NCBI RefSeq assembly: GCF_030863805.1
Contig: NZ_CP132957.1
Location: 868,001 to 932,000, forward strand
Direction of reading: 5' to 3'
Origin: Kineothrix sp. MB12-C1
GTDB lineage: Bacteria > Bacillota > Clostridia > Lachnospirales > Lachnospiraceae
DNA length: 64,000 nucleotides
In this document: positions 60,134 through 64,000 of the stretch, piece by piece
Layout of the letters: every line of letters starts with the position of its first letter
Position numbering within the stretch: position 1 is the first letter of the stretch
The notes under the pieces: generated by a model
The model's input: the letters and a program-made list of their open reading frames with translations, nothing else
Databases searched by the model: none
What the model was told of the DNA's origin: nothing
Translations under genes and position numbers: made by a program

Positions 60134-62092
60134 TTATTGCTCAACTGCATCCTCTTTGCGAATTTCTTTCGTTCTGATTTCTTTGCAAATCTGATCTGTG
60201 AAATCTTCCAGAGGCTTCACTCCTTCATCTCCTGCAAAGCGGCTTCTCACCGATACCGTCTGATCCTCTTCCTCTTTCTGTCCGACTACTAACATATATG
60301 GAATCTTGGAAAGTCTCGCTTCCCGGATCTTGAAGCCAATTTTTTCAGAGCGGTTATCCATAGTTGCAAGTATTCCGTTTTCCTTCAGCTTCGCTTCCAC
60401 TTCAAGCGCATAAGCTTCGTATTTTTCGGAAATGGGAAGGACACGTACCTGTTCCGGGCAAAGCCAGGTAGGGAACTTTCCTTCGTATTTTTCAATCAGC
60501 CATGCCAACGTTCTCTCATAGCAGCCCATCGAAGTTCTATGGATAATATAAGGTCTTTTCTTTTCACCGTCCTTATCCACAAAGCTCATATCAAAACGTT
60601 CCGCAAGGAACATATCGAGCTGTATCGTAATCATCGTATCTTCTTTGCCATATACGTTCTTAGCCTGAATATCCAGCTTAGGGCCGTAGAAAGCTGCTTC
60701 CCCCTCTTCCTCCGTATATTCGATACCGATATGATTTAAAATCGTACGCATCATATTTTGTACTTCATCCCAAAGCTCAGCGTTTCCGAGATATTTTTCC
60801 TGCTTATTCGGGTCCCATAACGACAGGCGATAGCTTACATCATCCTGAAGTCCCAGTGTTGTCATACAATACTTCGCCAAATCCACACAGCCCTTGAACT
60901 CTTCTTCCACTTGATCCGGACGTACAATTAAATGTCCTTCCGAAATCGTGAATTGACGAACGCGGGTAAGCCCGTGCATTTCTCCCGAATCCTCATTTCT
61001 GAAAAGTGTGGAAGTCTCACCATAGCGGCAAGGAAGGTCGCGATAAGATTTCTGGCTCTGCTTATAAACATAATACTGGAACGGGCAGGTCATCGGACGA
61101 AGGGCGAACACTTCCGCTTTCTCATCCTCTTCATCTCCCAATACGAACATTCCTTCTTTATAATGATCCCAATGATCGGAAATCACATATAAATCTTTTT
61201 TTGCCATAAGAGGTGTTTTCGTTCTCATATAACCGCGCTTTTCTTCTTCATCCTCTATCCAGCGCTGCATCGTCTGAATGATTTTCGCGCCCTTTGGCAT
61301 CAACAGCGGAAGTCCCTGACCGATAACGTCAACCGTTGTAAAAAGCTCCATCTCGCGTCCCAATTTGTTATGGTCACGTTTCTTTACGTTTTCCAGATAT
61401 TCCAGATAATCCGTCAGCTCTTCCTTTTTGTTAAACGCAGTACCGTAGATTCTTTGGAGCATCGTATTATCGGAATTACCTCTCCAATAAGCGCCTGAGG
61501 AAGAAATCAGCTTAAATGCCTTAATTCCCTTTGTATTCGCAAGATGCGGCCCCGCACATAAGTCCACAAAATCGCCCTGGCTGTAAAAAGAAATCACGGA
61601 ATCCTCCGGAAGGTCTCTAATCAGCTCCACCTTATAAGGTTCGCACTTTTCTTCCATAAATTGAATCGCTTCTTCTCTGGAAAGGGTGAATTTCTCCAAC
61701 CGGTTGCCTTCCTTAATGATCTTCTTCATCTCCGCTTCCAACTTATCTAAATCTTCTCTCGTAAACGGTTCATGCTCAAAGTCATAATAAAAGCCATTAT
61801 CGATACTCGGCCCGATTGCAAGCTTTGCCGCCGGGTACAGCCTCTTTACCGCTTCCGCCAACACATGAGAAGCCGTATGTCTCACGACCTGAAGTCCCGC
61901 TTTATCGTTAGCGGTTAAAATATTTAAACTGCAATCGCGGTCTACTGTCGTTCTGATATCAACTACCTCACCATCTATCTCACCGGCACAAGCTGCTCTC
62001 GCAAGCCCTTCGCTGATATCCGCCGCAATATCCATCACACTCATCGCAGCTTCATATTCTTTACTGCTTCCATCTTTTAATGTAATCTTCAT
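60134..62092 (-). CDS. thrS: Threonyl-tRNA synthetase
   Basis: From the ATG at 62092 (MKITLKDGSS; an ATG at 62104 lies one base from AAAGG and is less likely) the enzyme is 652 residues, the normal length. It has a TGS domain, then the editing domain with [20 protein letters not shown] and CAGPHLANTKG. The class II aminoacylation core follows (LRPMTCPFQYYVYKQSQKSYRDLPCR, RIYGTAF, IHRTSMGCYERTLAWLIE) and the anticodon-binding domain. It charges tRNA-Thr. A T-box with a threonine specifier precedes the operon. Confidence 0.97.
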   Translation of the reverse strand: MKITLKDGSSKEYEAAMSVMDIAADISEGLARAACAGEIDGEVVDIRTTVDRDCSLNILTANDKAGLQVVRHTASHVLAEAVKRLYPAAKLAIGPSIDNGFYYDFEHEPFTREDLDKLEAEMKKIIKEGNRLEKFTLSREEAIQFMEEKCEPYKVELIRDLPEDSVISFYSQGDFVDLCAGPHLANTKGIKAFKLISSSGAYWRGNSDNTMLQRIYGTAFNKKEELTDYLEYLENVKKRDHNKLGREMELFTTVDVIGQGLPLLMPKGAKIIQTMQRWIEDEEEKRGYMRTKTPLMAKKDLYVISDHWDHYKEGMFVLGDEEDEKAEVFALRPMTCPFQYYVYKQSQKSYRDLPCRYGETSTLFRNEDSGEMHGLTRVRQFTISEGHLIVRPDQVEEEFKGCVDLAKYCMTTLGLQDDVSYRLSLWDPNKQEKYLGNAELWDEVQNMMRTILNHIGIEYTEEEGEAAFYGPKLDIQAKNVYGKEDTMITIQLDMFLAERFDMSFVDKDGEKKRPYIIHRTSMGCYERTLAWLIEKYEGKFPTWLCPEQVRVLPISEKYEAYALEVEAKLKENGILATMDNRSEKIGFKIREARLSKIPYMLVVGQKEEEDQTVSVRSRFAGDEGVKPLEDFTDQICKEIRTKEIRKEDAVEQ

Positions 62093-62138
62093 CTTAATAA
62101 CCATACCTTTCTTAATAATCCGCTGCTTCGGCTTATCT

Positions 62139-62165
62139 GTTACTGTTCACTCCGTGACCGGTAAC
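62139..62165. repeat. Short inverted repeat related to the 4472 element
   Basis: GTTACTGTTCAC and GTGACCGGTAAC flank only three bases. The half-sites match the termini of the 4472-4612 element. It lies between thrS and the small gene upstream. Confidence 0.45.
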
Positions 62166-62179
62166 GCTTATATCCCTAT

Positions 62180-62416
62180 TTATTCCTCACAGCAGCATTC
62201 TTCTTCGCAATAATCGAACAACTCATCTTCATCCAAAGTATTTATATTATTGCTGCCGTTATTACTTCCAATCATCACTCTTTTTTTCGGAGAAATCAAC
62301 ATTCCCACCACGAGTCCGGATAATACACACACTGCCAGAGTCAGCATATATTCCCTCTTCTTCATCGTCTTTAACTCTTCCAAAATATCCTGTAATTCAT
62401 TCCATCTTTCCTGCAT
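62180..62416 (-). CDS. Small membrane protein in the thrS operon (78 aa)
   Basis: From the ATG at 62416 (GGAGG 9 bases upstream). One membrane span, LTLAVCVLSGLVVGMLI, after a basic helix (ELKTMKKREYM). The C-terminus is acidic with clustered cysteines (DYCEEECCCEE). I know no family. It is the first gene after the T-box, so its expression should rise with threonine starvation, together with thrS. Confidence 0.6.
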   Translation of the reverse strand: MQERWNELQDILEELKTMKKREYMLTLAVCVLSGLVVGMLISPKKRVMIGSNNGSNNINTLDEDELFDYCEEECCCEE

Positions 62417-62501
62417 AATCATTTTCCTCCTTTTTGGCTTACAAACTTTAACTCTTTCATCTCTTTCTTACTATAAATAAGGGATTTCCCAATATGGAAG
62501 A

Positions 62502-62655
62502 ACAAAAGTGTGCTTCGCTCACTCTCGCGATTTAAACTTATAACTGCACAGCTTTTGTTCCGCGCGCGTAGCTGCGCATCCTGCACGGAGTGCTTTTATT
62601 CTATAGGATCAACACTTTTACACTTTAATGTAACAAGGTCTTTCCTATAGAATAA
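62502..62655 (+). repeat. Dispersed intergenic repeat, copy B (about 155 bases)
   Basis: Second copy of the 49049-49215 repeat in the same orientation, including the perfect 13-base inverted pair (TTATTCTATAGGA, 62596-62608, and TCCTATAGAATAA, 62643-62655). It ends precisely where the T-box terminator's T-run begins and lies between that terminator and the first coding gene. Confidence 0.75.
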
Positions 62656-62900
62656 AAAAGCCCCTTACACCATATTTCCATATAGTGTAAGGGACGTATT
62701 GTTATTCTACGCGGTTCCACCCTTTTTGTTTCGCACCATGAACATATATTCACTGATTGCGAAGCCTCTTCCTTCGACGGTAACGGTATCACCGGACCTG
62801 ATTAGGGTCACTCAGAGATGGTCTTCGGATGCTTCCTGCCAGGATACTTGCAGCTCCCTTACGTTGCCGTAAATCGGTACCCCTCTCTGACACATTTCCA
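62656..62900 (-). promoter_or_regulatory. T-box riboswitch (threonine) upstream of thrS
   Basis: On the minus strand the T-box sequence GGGTGGAACCGCG (62722-62710) is followed by a strong terminator, CCCTTACAC/GTGTAAGGGG plus TTTTTT (62700-62656). The 5' stem I region pairs CAGAGA with TCTCTG near 62890 and 62815. The codon ACC (62822-62820) sits on the 3' side of the specifier loop and encodes threonine. Uncharged tRNA-Thr would favour read-through into the small gene and thrS. Confidence 0.88.
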
Positions 62901-63028
62901 CATCTTACTTTTCTCTTCTTTGTATTATTCATATTCACTATTTACTGTTATTCTATGACACTTTTTTTAATTTGTAAAGTTGTAAATAGTATTTCCAAGT
63001 TTTTTCTATATATTGCAATAATTTCTAT

Positions 63029-63532
63029 TTAATTTTTGCCGCAGCATTTCTTATATTTTTTACCGCTTCCGCAAGGACATGGATCGTTAGGATATATTTT
63101 ATCTTCTTTTACGACTGTTGTAGATGCTTTCTGAATTCTGTAAAGTTCTTTCCTTTTGTCCTCATCGAGGATAGCATTCCACTCTTCCAGTTCATACAGC
63201 CAGTCCGCTCCTGCTCCGACCATATTCTTATAAAGAAGTTCATTATCGAAATCCAGGCTTACTTCCGTATCCTCTTCCATATCATCGATGGGGTTCGCTT
63301 CTTTTAAGCTGTCATTGATGCCGTCAAGAAATCCTGCCATAGTCAGAAGATCAACATCGTACTTTTCTGCCAGCTCCTTTACGGTACCTTTTACTACTTC
63401 TTCCTGATTCCTCAAAAGATCTGCATAGATTTCTTTTTCTTTCTGAAAATAGTCTGCCCAGAGTCTCTGTAAATCTCCTTTATTTGCTGTTTCTGAATAA
63501 GCCATATCATGCCACTGTTTTAATAATGCCAT
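63029..63532 (-). CDS. SEC-C-motif protein
   Basis: 167 residues, ATG with GGTGG upstream. The C-terminus is a SecA-type zinc motif: [16 protein letters not shown]. The body (about 1-140) is helical with a segment [19 protein letters not shown] and acidic [14 protein letters not shown], which resembles other Lachnospiraceae SEC-C proteins. Function unknown; the motif usually mediates ribosome or protein binding. Confidence 0.8.
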   Translation of the reverse strand: MALLKQWHDMAYSETANKGDLQRLWADYFQKEKEIYADLLRNQEEVVKGTVKELAEKYDVDLLTMAGFLDGINDSLKEANPIDDMEEDTEVSLDFDNELLYKNMVGAGADWLYELEEWNAILDEDKRKELYRIQKASTTVVKEDKIYPNDPCPCGSGKKYKKCCGKN

Positions 63533-63888
63533 TGTACTACCACCTTTGTCTATTATCGTTATAATATATGTTGACGATTCTGCCGGAAAATTCTGCTGAA
63601 AACTTTTCAGTAGAATAGAAGAAAATGGTCAAACTATTGTTAGTATATAATATTTTTCAAAAAAAGTAAATTTTTTTATTTTATCTGTATAAACCTGGAA
63701 ATGACGTCAATAATAAAAATAGTCAAGGGAACCCCCTCCTTTGACAATACCCCAGATAAGAAAAATACTTATCCTCCCCTATGGAAGCCTTTGAAAATGA
63801 TGAATATGCATTTTCAGGGGCTTTCATTTATCCAATCAGTATTTCGTCTTTTATTATTTCCATTCCTTCTAAAATGTGATATGATACC

Positions 63889-63946
63889 AGGGTCAAAAGG
63901 TCATGTTTTTTCATGCCTGCATGAAATACATGACTTTGGGACCCGC
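63889..63946 (+). ncRNA. Candidate structured RNA near the right edge
   Basis: A long interrupted hairpin: GGGTC…GGACCC outermost, then GTCATGT/ACATGAC, then TTTCATGC/GCATGAAA. An extended -10 (TGATATGAT, 63878-63885... preceded by TTTCCA 17 bases upstream) lies just before it on the plus strand. Bases 63947-64000 may continue the structure (GCCCGAATAGGGC). Elsewhere in 63533-64000 I see only a perfect TGAAAATG/CATTTTCA hairpin at about 63796 and no gene. Confidence 0.4.
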
Positions 63947-64000
63947 CAAACATGAGAAAGCAGCCCGAATAGGGCGGATTTCGAATGTTTTAGGAGTGCG

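Noticed and set aside
63701-63955. Plus-strand frame of 84 codons at the right edge
   Set aside because: It reads through two hairpins and a promoter-like sequence and shows no protein-like composition.

Overview
The window reads as chromosome of a low-GC anaerobic Firmicute, most likely a Lachnospiraceae-type Clostridium. Signs are an [FeFe] hydrogenase operon, a T-box ahead of thrS, an infC-rpmI-rplT operon with a leader attenuator, and DUF4003, DUF1540 and SEC-C proteins. Almost all chromosomal genes lie on the minus strand. This assignment comes from gene content only; no rRNA gene is present.

Layout. 1-12.2 kb: end of an amidase, a HelD-type helicase with an unusual C-terminal sugar-enzyme-like domain, an FAD amine oxidase, an HD protein, a uracil-DNA-glycosylase-like protein, a Gly/Ser-rich lipoprotein and a secreted glucosaminidase. 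12.3-13.4 kb: an IS481-family element. 13.6-17.2 kb: a two-gene hydrogenase operon with a Rex-like operator. 17.8-43.9 kb: an integrated mobile element of about 26.1 kb. 43.9-64 kb: rlmD, a HAD phosphatase, an HD nucleotidase, a hydrolase, DUF4003, tRNA-Pro, an AI-2E-type permease, pepD, the infC operon, a secreted protein, DUF1540, an ABC exporter pair, the T-box/thrS operon and a SEC-C protein.

The mobile element can be delimited from the sequence. A large serine recombinase sits at its left end. The element lies in the 3' end of rlmD: the displaced native end (…VETVVLLRHSGR) is left at 17811-17846, while the rlmD at 43905 carries an element-supplied tail (…VETVCCLQRVNM) of the same length. 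The five-base sequence GAAAC is common to both junctions. The backbone holds the recombinase with two small companions, MobA/MobC with a recognisable oriT, ParM plus a ParR-like protein, TnpV and ParB. The cargo is defence-like: an NB-ARC/TPR STAND ATPase, an AbiF-type (Abi_2) gene with a short promoter-plus-hairpin RNA upstream, and an AT-rich block encoding radical SAM, HD phosphohydrolase, DNA methyltransferase and DUF4062-NACHT proteins, with a membrane protein beside it. The abi gene is broken by two different IS21-family elements 28 bases apart, and an IS481 copy has landed just upstream of its promoter.

The strongest leads are the radical SAM/HD/methyltransferase/NACHT block, the reconstructed att sites, the 25-26 base target duplications of the two near-identical IS481 copies, the small RNA upstream of abi, and the HelD fusion.
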